Assembly (NCBI GenBank): GCA_025350905.1
Contig: JANXWY010000118.1
Coordinates: forward strand, 1 to 46,671
From: Verrucomicrobiota bacterium
GTDB taxonomy: Bacteria; Verrucomicrobiota; Verrucomicrobiia; Limisphaerales; JADLHS01
Reading direction: 5' to 3'
Length of the DNA: 46,671 nucleotides
How positions within the stretch are numbered: position 1 is the stretch's first letter; each line of letters opens with the position of its first letter. The position numbers and the translations under genes are program-made. This document shows positions 19,601 through 28,035 of the stretch, piece after piece. The notes beneath the pieces are model-generated. The model was given only the letters and a program-made list of their open reading frames with translations, made no database searches and was not told the origin of the DNA.

Positions 19601-20455
19601 GGGTCCGTAGATACCATTGAAGCCTGCTTTGACGAACGAATGGGCAAGGAGGTGCCCGAAAGAGAATTCGATGCGGTGGCCGCCGCGATGCCCTACCTGC
19701 GCGGTGTTTTTCCGACGTACCACGCCTATGGCGCCGCCGGCGTGTCGGAAGTCCTGGGTGAGCGGCTGAAACAGGCCAAGGCGGTAAGCGCGAACACACT
19801 GGCGTCGATGGTGTTCTTGAATCGGAGCAACCGCTTCGCTGCGATGCCGTTGCCGGCCGAGGCGCAATTGGCGCCCGCTTTTGCAGCCGTGGCGACTGAT
19901 TTTGATGGCGACGGAACCGAGGACCTCTTTATCAGCCAGAATTTTTTTGCGACAGAAATGCAGACTGCACGCGCCGATGCCGGGCGGGGCTTATGGCTCC
20001 AGGGCGATGGCAAGGGCGGATTTCGGGCGGTGTCGGGCCAGGAAAGCGGGATCACCGTCTACGGCGAACAACGGGGCGCCGCCGCTGCCGACTACGATGG
20101 CGATGGACGAGTCGATTTGGTGGTGACCCAAAACGCGACGACGACCAGATTGTTCCACAACGTCAAAGCAAAACCCGGATTGCGAGTCCGCTTGGCGGGA
20201 CCTCCGGGCAATCCGGTCGGCGTCGGAGCTTGCCTCCGGATCAGATCCGGCGAAAAATTTGGTCCGGCCCGCGAAATTCACGCCGGGTCCGGGTACTGGT
20301 CGCAAGATAGTCCCGTGCAGGTGCTGGCACGCCTGCCGGAGCCGATGCAGATCTGGGTGCGTTGGCCCGGCGGTCAAGTAACTACGGCTGATTTGCCGAC
20401 CAAGGCGCAGGAGGTGGAACTATCCATCTCGGGCGGGCTTAAATTGCTGCGCTGA
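16661..20455 (+). CDS. Two-lobed FG-GAP/VCBS repeat protein with two ASPIC/UnbV domains (CRTAC1-like)
   Basis: Protein of 1264 aa from ATG 16661, overlapping the upstream stop by 4 nt (ATGA), a typical coupling arrangement. The hydrophobic signal (LLSSGLLLVLLCSTVAAA) begins about 50 residues in, so the N-terminus is long; an internal start cannot be excluded, but the overlap favours 16661. Two modules follow: FG-GAP repeats (DVDGDGWCDVYF, DVNGDGYLDLYVANY), ASPIC/UnbV at ~585-667 (RGIGAKIFVHGG, CGGRYLSG), a second propeller (DIDGDGNLDLFVGG, DFDGDGRMDLIA, DYDGDGRVDLVV), and a final ASPIC/UnbV at ~1171-1253 (GSGYWSQDSPVQVL, VRWPGG). It shares many exact motifs with its two paralogues, so the family expanded by duplication. 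It ends 6 nt from the convergent gene at 20462. Confidence 0.87.
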   Translation: MNFPPSSVQGALSCRAISWVMTLVRTRLAGARTSETFARHPETVSLRALAGRLLSSGLLLVLLCSTVAAADRDWSDGPGYRSRPVPVLKSGPPGFTLLPAAITGIDFTNVLTDARAAENQLRLNGSGVACGDVDGDGWCDVYFCGLENGNRLYRNLGGWKFEDITESAGVACADQYSTGAVFADVDGDGHLDLLVNGMGTGTRLFLNDGKGKFREGASSGLVRKFGATTLALADVNGDGYLDLYVANYRTTTIRTTGLPLLKINDKVVVRPEDREDYQLTPQGLIIEQGEPHFLYLNDGKGNFQAVAWTNGVFLDEEGRPLTQAPKDWGLSAAFRDLNNDRAPDLYVCNDFNSPDRIWINDGHGHYQAIARQALRTTSTFTMAVDFADLNHDGFDDLFTVDMLDMRHQMRVVDFLAAEFPMTGAAALLNRPQVGRNTVQLSRGDGTYAEGAYYCGLEASGWTSSSAFLDVDLDGYEDLVMSTGYSFDTQDLDAASRIDAMGPMGKNLKFKILMYPRLRLPRMAYRNLGNLRFEECGARWGLNDEGVSHGLALADLDNDGDLDVLMNSLNEGARVYRNNASAPRIEVRLKGMAPNTRGIGAKIFVHGGAVPVQSQEMMCGGRYLSGDDNVRVFAAGSTTNGMTIEVRWRGGRNSMIGNVSANRIYEIDEAGSAVPAAQVALPPAPFFKDVSHLLNHEHHEEAFDDFQRQPLLPKKLSQLGPGVAWGDLAGDGRDDLIIGGGKGGRLAAYRNDGHGGFAPFGGPAFDRIIPRDQTGVLLWSAANTKTRILIGSASYEERARSGGQVLALEPVSGTVEDIGGEADSSVGPLVLGDIDGDGNLDLFVGGRVIPGRYPEPASSRVYRGQAGKFVLDAENSRVLEQSGLVSGAVMTDLDGDGFPELVLACEWGSIKVFKNDHGKLREATAEWGLANSSGWWNGVTAGDFDGDGRMDLIAVNWGLNTKYRASLEQPRKIYYGEFHEPGSVDTIEACFDERMGKEVPEREFDAVAAAMPYLRGVFPTYHAYGAAGVSEVLGERLKQAKAVSANTLASMVFLNRSNRFAAMPLPAEAQLAPAFAAVATDFDGDGTEDLFISQNFFATEMQTARADAGRGLWLQGDGKGGFRAVSGQESGITVYGEQRGAAAADYDGDGRVDLVVTQNATTTRLFHNVKAKPGLRVRLAGPPGNPVGVGACLRIRSGEKFGPAREIHAGSGYWSQDSPVQVLARLPEPMQIWVRWPGGQVTTADLPTKAQEVELSISGGLKLLR

Positions 20456-20461
20456 TTTCGT

Positions 20462-22087
20462 TCAATGCTGGATCGCTCGATAGAATCTGTGCTGGTAATT
20501 AGTCGCCCCCAGATCGGTGAATTGAAACGGGCTATTGGTCGGGATCAAATTGGTCAGCGAGAGCCACTGCTGCAAGTCAGCCGACGCCGCAATTTCGTAG
20601 TTGAGGCCGGGCGTGGCCGCTACATTGAACCTGAAGGTCCCATTTGCCTGGGCCACGGGGCCGCTCAGCGTGACGGTAGGCGGAGCGGCCGGGAAAGTGA
20701 CTTCCCAAATGCCCTGAGCCCCGCCGTACTCGATCACGTAAATTCGATTGCCAACAATCTCGGAGTCGATGGGATTTGAAAATCCGCCGACGATTCGCGT
20801 CACGGTGGTTTGGTAATTGGTGGTACCCAGCTTGGTCAGGTTCAAGTCCACCATATCCTGGCTGGGATCCTTGAAGGGACCTGCGACGCTATTGCCATTG
20901 AGGTCGCCCGGAGTCCAACTCAGCATGAACCCGTGATTTGCAAAGGGCGCGGCCATGGCGCCCACGCGATCGAAGACCAAACCGAGCGGCGAACGATGGG
21001 CCGTGAAAGTACTCAACGTCGATCCCAGGCCGCTGGCTTCCTTGATCACGCCATCTGCCGGGTCGCGATAGCTGTCCGCATCCGGACCCAGATTGATGAT
21101 TGGCTCGGCAAGATTGTTCGGTGGCGGCGGAAAGGTCGGATCATTGTGGTAGGCACCGGAGGCAACGGCCACGAAGCGGGCATCGAGCAATTTGTCAGTG
21201 CTCGGGTCATAGTTCGGAAATTGTTGCGGATTGTCCGCCCCGCCGATGCGCCAGGGGAATCCGTAGTGCAGGTCTGGCCGCAGCCAGTTGAGCTCCTCAG
21301 ACATATCCCGGTCCGGCCCGTTTTCGGTGGCAAACAGATCGTCATTGGGCGCAAAGGCGAAGTCGAACGAATTTCGAGTGCCCTCCGCAAACACGTACCC
21401 AGCCTGGCGCAACAGAACGATGTCATTCTTCAGCACCAAGCCCGAGCCCGAAGCCGGCAAACGGATTATCTTTGCCGTCAACGCCACTTCGCGAGTGTTT
21501 GGATAGAGATTGTTGTTCGATTCAACTTCTCCATGGTCGGTGCGCGAACCGCTGTTCAGATAAATGTATTGTCCATCGGGGCTGGTGATTATGCCGTTGA
21601 ACAAATGGTCGAAGGCGGTCTTGCTCAGCGGGTAGGGTTCCGTTTGGGCCAGCAACGACCAGGTACGCCCGCCGGCCCCATTGGGCACGCCCTTGCCCAC
21701 GCGGGCGACGGTGCTGTTGCCGCTGTTGGTCGGCGTGTTGCCGACGACATAAATGGTACCTTCCGGACCGATCGCCATGCCTTGCACGTTGTTCGCAATT
21801 CCGTGGTCGGTGGCGCTGTAAACTTTTGTGCTGGTCGAGGCGCCGCTGCCGGGCTGCAGGGTCACTCGATAGATGTCGCCGTTCACCTTCAAGTAATAAA
21901 GCTGGTTGCTGCGCGGATCCTTGGCCAGGCGCACGGAGGCCGGTCCGCCGCTGATGGCCGTGTTCATTATGAGCCGAAGCTGCAGGCTGGGATTGAGGGC
22001 TACCGGAGCGCTGTTGGCAATGGCGACACTCAGCAAAAGCAGTGCAGAACAATGGCACCACCGGGAGTAACGGGACGAAGGTTTCAT
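20462..22087 (-). CDS. Secreted PQQ-dependent sugar dehydrogenase-like (glucose/sorbosone dehydrogenase family) protein
   Basis: Protein of 541 aa. ATG at 22087 gives a signal peptide (SALLLLSVAIANSAPVA). The body is a soluble quinoprotein glucose/sorbosone-dehydrogenase-type six-bladed beta-propeller: QGMAIGPEGTIYVVGN, FDFAFAPNDDLFATENGPD, EELNWLRPDLHYGFPW and the late GLVFDR/PGDLNG strands. Members oxidise sugars in the periplasm or outside the cell; PQQ use is likely but not provable here. A C-terminal addition (YEIAASADLQQWLSL ... HRFYRAIQH) matches the module on other secreted proteins of the window. The gene lies 96 nt after the HEAT-repeat gene on the same strand and may be the last gene of that operon. 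Confidence 0.82.
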   Translation of the reverse strand: MKPSSRYSRWCHCSALLLLSVAIANSAPVALNPSLQLRLIMNTAISGGPASVRLAKDPRSNQLYYLKVNGDIYRVTLQPGSGASTSTKVYSATDHGIANNVQGMAIGPEGTIYVVGNTPTNSGNSTVARVGKGVPNGAGGRTWSLLAQTEPYPLSKTAFDHLFNGIITSPDGQYIYLNSGSRTDHGEVESNNNLYPNTREVALTAKIIRLPASGSGLVLKNDIVLLRQAGYVFAEGTRNSFDFAFAPNDDLFATENGPDRDMSEELNWLRPDLHYGFPWRIGGADNPQQFPNYDPSTDKLLDARFVAVASGAYHNDPTFPPPPNNLAEPIINLGPDADSYRDPADGVIKEASGLGSTLSTFTAHRSPLGLVFDRVGAMAAPFANHGFMLSWTPGDLNGNSVAGPFKDPSQDMVDLNLTKLGTTNYQTTVTRIVGGFSNPIDSEIVGNRIYVIEYGGAQGIWEVTFPAAPPTVTLSGPVAQANGTFRFNVAATPGLNYEIAASADLQQWLSLTNLIPTNSPFQFTDLGATNYQHRFYRAIQH

Positions 22088-22183
22088 CGATGGAAATTGA
22101 GCCGCCCGCAGCCAGAGGTCAAGCCACATCGATCGCTGCAATAGTTGCCTTCTGGTTTTCGCTCGCGTTTGGATGTCCGAGGG

Positions 22184-24640
22184 CTAACGCAGAGGCGCGG
22201 CTTTGCCCTCGACCTTCACGTTTGCCTCACCTCGCGCTTCAAATCGTAATCCAGGAATTTCGGCGCCGGCGGCCGTCGTAATGCGCAGACTCAAGCCGCA
22301 ACCGCCACCATTTTGGGTGATCTTGGCGAGGAGATCATTCCAGCCTGGGCGAAGTCGGGCTCTGACCCGATCCTCGCCTGGGGTTACCCCGCGATCCGTG
22401 TTGTTGGCGTGCGTGACTTCGTGGTTCAACCACAATTTGATTCCATCATCCGAGCCAATCTCCAAGATCACGGATTCGGCTGCCGGCGCGAAGACGCGTG
22501 TTTTCAGGTAGATGACGCAGTTGTCACCCGCCACCTCGCCGGCCAAATCCACCATGCCGGCAATGGCCAGATCGGTCGACCCGGCCGTCGGTCGCCAAGC
22601 CACCGGTCCCAAGCCCGCTTGTTCCGGTGCGAAGGCTATGTCGAACAAGTCGCGCCCAGCCTTGCCGGGCTGGCGGTACGGACCGGCACACAGCCAACGG
22701 GAGTCGAATCGCTCCACCAGCGCCTGAGCCTGCGTGCGGACATTGTCGTCGTGGGCGATTGCCGCGAGCCGCCGGAGGGAGGCTTCGGCGAGGGACGGCT
22801 GCGACGTTACCAGCGCCGAGGCGATTTGCAGCCAGGCAATTTCCGCCTCGGCCTTGACCGTCGCATCCTTGGAAATCTGTTCCACCAATTCCAGCGCGTC
22901 GGGATGAGCAATCCCGGCCAGAACCGCCAGCAGCAACCGCTTGTCTTCCACTCGGGCTGCCAGAACGAGCGCTGGTTTCAGCAACACCACGCGTTGTTGC
23001 GGGGTTACATTCAAACGCTCCCCGTCACCTGCCAGCCGGATGTAGCCTTCCAACGCGAGCGCCCGGAGGTTTGACTCCCCGGCGTGGCGCGCGAGTTTGA
23101 GCTGGTCGGGCATCAATTCCACATCGCGGGAATGGCATATCGCCCGGGCGGCGGCGTCGCGGATCTGGGCTTCCGGGTCTTTCAAGCCGCTGCGCAGACC
23201 TGCACGCACTCCCGCGTTCACGAAACAGGCGCTGACCTCCAATAACGCGATGCGAGTCTCCGTTCGTCCGTCGACCAATCCGCTTACTATGGGGGTGACA
23301 TCAAGGTTTTTCCCGTCTGTCGTCCGCTCGGCTAGGGCTTCCAAAACGCTGCGCACCTCGGTTCGCGCCGCCGCATCGACGGCTTGCATCATAAGTTGCA
23401 CGACGGCCGGGAGGTCCGCTTCCGCGGCGAATTGTTCCAGGCCGCGCAGCGCTGCCCGGCGTGCTGACCCGGTGTTGGTGCGCGCCAGTTCCAACAATTG
23501 GGGGGCCGCAGAGTTGTCCTTTCGCGCCGTCAAAGCCCGGATCAGTTCCACTTGCACGTTGGGATCCGCTATCACCAATTGTGCGACCATGGCGTCACCG
23601 ATCGGGCCGCGGTGCAGCTCGATCAATGCCTGGCGGGCTGCTTTTTGTTCCGTGGCATCGGGCAAGGTTGCGGCGTCGGCCAGGAAGGGAATTGCCGTCG
23701 GGTCCCCCAACGTTTCGAGGGCGGCGATGGCGGCCAGCCGCACCGCCAGATCCGGACTATGCCCTAAGGCGAGGACCGCCGGAGCGGCCGCCGCGTCGCC
23801 GCGTTGTTGGAGCATGCCCAGCAAAGCAATTTGCATGGCGGGCGAGGCCTTCGTGAGCAAGTTCGTAAACGTTCCAGTGGCGGTCGGATCTTGCACGTCG
23901 CGCGCCAATTGCAGCGCCGCCAGCTGTCGGGACACGTCGTTGCCTGCCATCCCCGCCGCTAGAAGCGCGAGGGTCCGGTCGCCGGCCACGCGGAACAACC
24001 CCGCCGCCGCCGCCGTCCGGACCTGTTCCTTCTCCTTGCGTTGGCTGAACTGATCAAAAAGAGCGGCCGCCCGGACTCGATCGCCTTCATCGATTAATTG
24101 CACCGCGCATTGCAAAAGCGCATCCACCATGGCGTTGCGGAGGGGGCTGCGGACGGGATCGAATGCCGGCGGCATCGCTTTGCGCAGGGCGACGACTGCT
24201 TCGCCGTCACCCATCCGCCCCAACGCGTTGGCCGCAGCTATGGCCAGCATCGGGTCCGGATCACTCAACAAACTGGCTAGGTCAGGCATGGCGGCGCGAT
24301 ACCGGCATTCACCCAGTGCGTAAATCGCGCCCGCCTTAGGTTTGCCCGAGGTAGTCTTCAAAGAAGCGCGGAGGGCTTCTCCCGCTTCGGCGTACGGCAT
24401 GACTTCCAGCACATCGCACGCGGCTTGATACAAATGCTCGTCCGCCAGCAAGGTCGCCAACGCCGGCACCGCTTGGGCGGTGCCGATGAGTTTCAGCCGC
24501 CGGCACGCGTCTTCCTTTTCGGCCGGAGTGGCCGCCGATTCCACCACTGCGATCAGCTGCGATTCCTCGGGCACTTCCGCCTGGGCTGGGAAAGCCATCG
24601 CCGCGCAAAACACCCGAATCACCACCGCCAATATTTTCAT
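22184..24640 (-). CDS. Secreted HEAT-repeat protein with C-terminal jelly-roll domain
   Basis: Protein of 818 aa. ATG at 24640 starts a signal peptide (MKILAVVIRVFCAAMAFPAQA); an alternative ATG at 24664 would overlap the upstream stop by 13 nt. Residues ~25-630 are alpha-helical HEAT/PBS-lyase-type repeats (AVPALATLLADEHL, AMPDLASLLSDPDPMLAIAAANALG, DPEAQIRDAAARAI). Residues ~640-818 look like the beta-jelly-roll seen at the end of many planctomycete and verrucomicrobial secreted proteins (SDDGIKLWLNHEV, RPGWNDLLAKITQNGGG). It is probably a scaffold in the periplasm or outer envelope, linked to the oxidoreductase whose stop lies 11 nt upstream. Function unknown. Confidence 0.82.
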   Translation of the reverse strand: MKILAVVIRVFCAAMAFPAQAEVPEESQLIAVVESAATPAEKEDACRRLKLIGTAQAVPALATLLADEHLYQAACDVLEVMPYAEAGEALRASLKTTSGKPKAGAIYALGECRYRAAMPDLASLLSDPDPMLAIAAANALGRMGDGEAVVALRKAMPPAFDPVRSPLRNAMVDALLQCAVQLIDEGDRVRAAALFDQFSQRKEKEQVRTAAAAGLFRVAGDRTLALLAAGMAGNDVSRQLAALQLARDVQDPTATGTFTNLLTKASPAMQIALLGMLQQRGDAAAAPAVLALGHSPDLAVRLAAIAALETLGDPTAIPFLADAATLPDATEQKAARQALIELHRGPIGDAMVAQLVIADPNVQVELIRALTARKDNSAAPQLLELARTNTGSARRAALRGLEQFAAEADLPAVVQLMMQAVDAAARTEVRSVLEALAERTTDGKNLDVTPIVSGLVDGRTETRIALLEVSACFVNAGVRAGLRSGLKDPEAQIRDAAARAICHSRDVELMPDQLKLARHAGESNLRALALEGYIRLAGDGERLNVTPQQRVVLLKPALVLAARVEDKRLLLAVLAGIAHPDALELVEQISKDATVKAEAEIAWLQIASALVTSQPSLAEASLRRLAAIAHDDNVRTQAQALVERFDSRWLCAGPYRQPGKAGRDLFDIAFAPEQAGLGPVAWRPTAGSTDLAIAGMVDLAGEVAGDNCVIYLKTRVFAPAAESVILEIGSDDGIKLWLNHEVTHANNTDRGVTPGEDRVRARLRPGWNDLLAKITQNGGGCGLSLRITTAAGAEIPGLRFEARGEANVKVEGKAAPLR

Positions 24641-24651
24641 CTCTGGTTGGC

Positions 24652-25968
24652 TTAAATTTCCCATGGCGTGCGGTAAGCCGCGGAGAGCAGCCGGTTGGCT
24701 TCGTCGTCATCGACGAAACGTTCGGTTTGAGGATTCCATTGCAATCGACGTTGCAATTGGAGCGCGAGACCGCCCAGGAGCACGGTGCTGGCCGAACGAT
24801 GCGCAGTTTCGACGTCGCAGATCGTCCGCTTGCGCGTGCGGACGCAGTCGAGAAAATTCCCTGAGTGACTATCGCTGTGGTAAAGCCGGGGGCCGTTCGG
24901 ATCCAGAGGGCGCTCCAAGATTCCAGCGGAACTCGCGATGAGATGCTCGCGATCCACGGCAATCCAGCCTTCCGTCCCAATAAACCGCGCGCCGCCGCTC
25001 GATCCGGTGGGGTCGCCGGGAAAATGTTCCGCATGCACGACGACCCCGTTGGCGTAACGGTACTGCAACACGTTGTTCGCGAAGAATAATTCCACGGGCC
25101 CCGTACGATCGGCAGCCAGCGCCCACTGGATGATGTCGTAGTGGTGCGGGCCCCAGTTGATGTCGCCGATCCCACAAAACATGTGCGCGTCGGCCACCCC
25201 GGCGTAGGGTTGCCACGGCGCGGGCCCGAGTGCAAGATCCCAATCGAGCCCCGCGGGCACGGGCTTGGGCGGCCCAAAATGTTTCCATTCCACCAAGCCG
25301 CCGGGACGGCAGGCGTAAATTTCTTTGAGTTCGCCAATGGCGCCGTTGCGGATCAGCTCGCAGGCGCGCCGGAACTTCCCGCCATACTCGGAGCGCTGCT
25401 GCGTGCCCGCCTGATACACGCGGGCATAGCGCAGCACCGTCTCCTTGATCGCCTGGGCCTCGCGGATGGTAATGGCGTTGGGCTTCTCGCAATAAATGTC
25501 CTTGCCGGCCTTGGCCGCCATGATGGTCATCACGCCATGCCAGTGAACCGGGGACGCGATCAATACGGCGTCGATGTCCTCCCGCGCCAGCACGTCGCGG
25601 AAATCCCGATAAGCTTCGCAGGAACGATACGTGCCCTGAGCCAACAATTGCGCATAGTTTTCGTTCACCCGTCGGGTCGCATTTTCTCGGCGGTCCTCCC
25701 ACGCGTCGCAAACGGCCAGCACTTGCACGTCGCGCCGGGCGCTGTAGCCGCCGGGAACATACGTCCACGCGCCGCCCAACAAGTGACCACTGCCCTGACC
25801 GCCCACGCCAATGAAGCCCATCGTGATCCGCTCGCTTGGCGCCGGTACGCCGCCTCGGCCCAAAACCGAAGCGGGTATGATCATAGGGGCCGCGATCGCC
25901 GCGCCCATGGCGGTGGCGCTGCGGTGCAGAAATCGTCGCCGGCTGAAGAGTTTGCGGATGGGTTTCAT
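24652..25968 (-). CDS. Gfo/Idh/MocA-family oxidoreductase with Tat signal
   Basis: Protein of 438 aa. The N-terminus has a twin-arginine signal (SRRRFLHRSATAMGAAIAAP), so the folded, cofactor-loaded enzyme is exported. The NAD(P)-binding Rossmann motif is GFIGVGGQGSGH (residues ~50-62). The family EKP motif is present (IYCEKPNAIT), followed by the substrate-domain GPHHYDIIQWAL, in which the His-His pair sits at the usual catalytic position. Such exported enzymes act on sugars or sugar derivatives, for example in keto-glycoside pathways; the exact substrate cannot be read from sequence. The gene sits 14 nt after the TIM-barrel gene and 11 nt before the HEAT-repeat gene, so the three form one operon. 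Confidence 0.88.
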   Translation of the reverse strand: MKPIRKLFSRRRFLHRSATAMGAAIAAPMIIPASVLGRGGVPAPSERITMGFIGVGGQGSGHLLGGAWTYVPGGYSARRDVQVLAVCDAWEDRRENATRRVNENYAQLLAQGTYRSCEAYRDFRDVLAREDIDAVLIASPVHWHGVMTIMAAKAGKDIYCEKPNAITIREAQAIKETVLRYARVYQAGTQQRSEYGGKFRRACELIRNGAIGELKEIYACRPGGLVEWKHFGPPKPVPAGLDWDLALGPAPWQPYAGVADAHMFCGIGDINWGPHHYDIIQWALAADRTGPVELFFANNVLQYRYANGVVVHAEHFPGDPTGSSGGARFIGTEGWIAVDREHLIASSAGILERPLDPNGPRLYHSDSHSGNFLDCVRTRKRTICDVETAHRSASTVLLGGLALQLQRRLQWNPQTERFVDDDEANRLLSAAYRTPWEI

Positions 25969-25982
25969 GGCGGGAGGATGCG

Positions 25983-27278
25983 CTATTTCAGGACGCGGAA
26001 CAACCGCCCGTCGCCGGGCGTAACCTTGAGTTTCACGCTGCGATTTTTACCGAGGCGCTCGGCGCGGGTCCATTTGCCGGTCTGGCGATTTAATTCCTGG
26101 AGCTGGTTGCCGGGCAGGTTGATGTTCACCATCAGCTCCCTTCCAAGTTTGTAATTCCGGTTGACGATCATGAACGCGTTTGGCCGTTCGGCGCGCGCAA
26201 ACAAACCGAGCACGAATTCGCCGTCACCCTCAATTTGCACGGGGCTGTCGATCGGAATTGCCTCCCCACCATATGGCAGCGGTGCGGTATGATAGACGCC
26301 AACCGAATTCAATTCCAGCAACGCCGGGCCGAATTTCCCAATCTCCTTGTTCAACGCCGTGACATCTTGTATCAGCGGCGCGGGGTGGCCGTCCTGATAG
26401 AGTCCGTTGTATTCCTTCGGTCCCCAATAAGTGAAATAGCTGATGCCACGGCCGCCGTAAGCCATGGTGGTGAAGACCAGCCAGCGGAGCTCGTGCGCGT
26501 TCGGCAGCCGCCAGTTTTTGCTGATGGTGTCGGCCTGGATGATATTCAGGAAGGGCCGGTTCGCGCTCAGCGCGGCCGATCGGATCATGCCGAGGTTGAG
26601 GAAGTATTCCCGGCCATCCTTCTCTCGGCCGTCCGACTCCTTGAGGAAATGATAATGGTCATAGCTGATCAGATCGGGCTGGACGGTTTCGATGAACTGG
26701 TGGAGGTGTTTCCGGTAGCGCACGACCGTTCCCGCATCCGTTGTGCTGGCGCCGGAATCGGTGGGCTGGCCGACCTTGGCGCGTTCGGCGGCATCGGCGC
26801 TGACGCCCAGCTGCTGTTCGTTAGCGTAAGTGGGGTAGAGATTGATATACGCGAGGTGGATTGGGTCGTGTTCGCGCAGGTAGGTGACGAGTTTGCCGAG
26901 ACCGGGAAACGCGCCCGCGCCCGGCTCGTCGGTGAGGTAATACGCTTCGAGCGCCGGATGGCTTTTCACCCGGGCAATGAGCGCATCCAGTTCCGCCCGC
27001 TTGGCCGTGTCTTCGAGCACCTCCGGTTTCAACAGCTCGCTCGTCAACATCGCGCGCAATCCGTGACGCGCCGCCACGTCGAGGCCTTCCGCAGTCGTCC
27101 ATGTGAGGTTGAACCCTTCCGCCGCCACGGCGGAGAGTTGCTCCTCCGTGGCCGGCGGTGGACACCAGAACGTGATGAGGAAATCCTTTTGCGTCCAACG
27201 CCCGGCCAGTTTCGGCACGGCCCCGAACGCGCAAGTGCCGGCGAGCAATAGGCTGGCGGGGAGCCAATAATTCTTCAT
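25983..27278 (-). CDS. Secreted TIM-barrel glycoside-hydrolase-like protein
   Basis: Protein of 431 aa starting at ATG 27278 with a signal peptide (MKNYWLPASLLLAGTCAFGA). The pattern is that of a (beta/alpha)8 glycosidase related to GH42/GH5-type clans: FLITFWCPPPATEEQ at the first strand, AYYLTDEPG (Asp-Glu pair at the position of a general acid/base), LISYDHYHFL, FLNIIQAD, and a late MAYGGRGISYFTYWGP strand. A small C-terminal beta domain (FMIVNRNYKLGRELMVNI) follows. The precise family and catalytic nucleophile are not certain. It is the first gene of the minus-strand operon that continues with the exported oxidoreductase and the HEAT protein, which supports a role in carbohydrate breakdown. 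Confidence 0.72.
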   Translation of the reverse strand: MKNYWLPASLLLAGTCAFGAVPKLAGRWTQKDFLITFWCPPPATEEQLSAVAAEGFNLTWTTAEGLDVAARHGLRAMLTSELLKPEVLEDTAKRAELDALIARVKSHPALEAYYLTDEPGAGAFPGLGKLVTYLREHDPIHLAYINLYPTYANEQQLGVSADAAERAKVGQPTDSGASTTDAGTVVRYRKHLHQFIETVQPDLISYDHYHFLKESDGREKDGREYFLNLGMIRSAALSANRPFLNIIQADTISKNWRLPNAHELRWLVFTTMAYGGRGISYFTYWGPKEYNGLYQDGHPAPLIQDVTALNKEIGKFGPALLELNSVGVYHTAPLPYGGEAIPIDSPVQIEGDGEFVLGLFARAERPNAFMIVNRNYKLGRELMVNINLPGNQLQELNRQTGKWTRAERLGKNRSVKLKVTPGDGRLFRVLK

Positions 27279-28035
27279 ATGTCGATTGTTTGACGAGGGT
27301 AGGTCGGCGTCAACGGTAACTTTGCCACAACCCCATTCTTAGGAACTCGGCTCGCCCTGATTTGAGGAACGAGCATATGGGGACCGCGTGAACTGGAGGA
27401 GCACCGGGGAACAACGGACAAGGGAACCCAAGCAGATAGAAGCGAGTGGCTCAGAGTGGCGGGGCGTTGCTGTTCGAACTCGTAATGCGCCGTCCCCCTA
27501 AAGGAGTGAAATATGCCGGCTCGTTACTCGGGCTGTTCGGGTCGTGGGGTAACTGTAATTCACGATACCGCCATTCAATCACTGGCTAAATAATCGCGCT
27601 TTACAAGCGGAACTTCGGACAGCACGCTCAAGCTCAATATGGATAAATTTTGGAGTGTTTTCGCGATGCCGATTGGCTTGGCGCTGTGTTTCGGCCCCGC
27701 AGTGGTTGTTTGGTGGCTCACGAAGGACAAAGCTGCCGACGGTGAAAAGTCGCAGGATCGCCACTGAACTCGCTGCGGCGGTGGGACTCATCTTTATCGC
27801 CGAAGCACGGACCATGTTGGCAACTGACGCGCTTGATTAACGAATGAAACGAGCACACACAAAAAGCCCAGCCGGACAAACGCCCAACTTCGCGGCTCAT
27901 TAGTGGCGCCGGTCCGGGCAGTTCAAAACTCAGCCGTTGTGCGATGGTGGGCACTTTAGCCCGAGCTTCGTACTGCCGCCGCCGGCGGATCGAGGCGAGA
28001 ATGGGCGTTTGGTGCGGCTGTAAGCATTCGAAGCA
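27279..28035. other. Intergenic region upstream of the carbohydrate operon and left of the insertion sequence
   Basis: 757 nt with little coding signal. It contains one candidate 42-codon gene (27639-27767), listed separately, and a 26-codon open frame at 27513-27593 that I do not accept as a gene. No tRNA, terminator or long repeat was recognised. The promoter of the minus-strand operon starting at 27278 should lie here. Confidence 0.45.
27639..27767 (+). CDS. Possible small single-pass membrane protein (42 aa)
   Basis: An ATG-started frame of 42 codons encodes MDKFWSVFAM followed by the hydrophobic stretch PIGLALCFGPAVVVWWLT, then a charged tail (KDKAADGEKSQDRH). The order of short N-terminus, one membrane helix of about 18 residues and a hydrophilic charged tail is what a real small membrane protein would show. 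There is no good ribosome-binding site, which is common in this window. No family recognised. Chance is a real alternative because the frame is short. Confidence 0.4.
   Translation: MDKFWSVFAMPIGLALCFGPAVVVWWLTKDKAADGEKSQDRH

Noticed and set aside
20810-22144. Plus-strand open frame (444 codons) opposite the sugar dehydrogenase
   Set aside because: The minus strand encodes a recognisable glucose/sorbosone dehydrogenase. The antisense product has no domain pattern.
23097-24053. Plus-strand open frame (318 codons) opposite the HEAT-repeat gene
   Set aside because: Ser/Ala/Arg-rich product without motif; the regular HEAT repeats on the other strand explain the open frame.
27513-27593. 26-codon open frame with a good AAGGAG box 6 nt upstream
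   Set aside because: The product (MPARYSGCSG...) has no membrane helix, motif or repeat, and such a short frame with a purine-rich leader is expected by chance.
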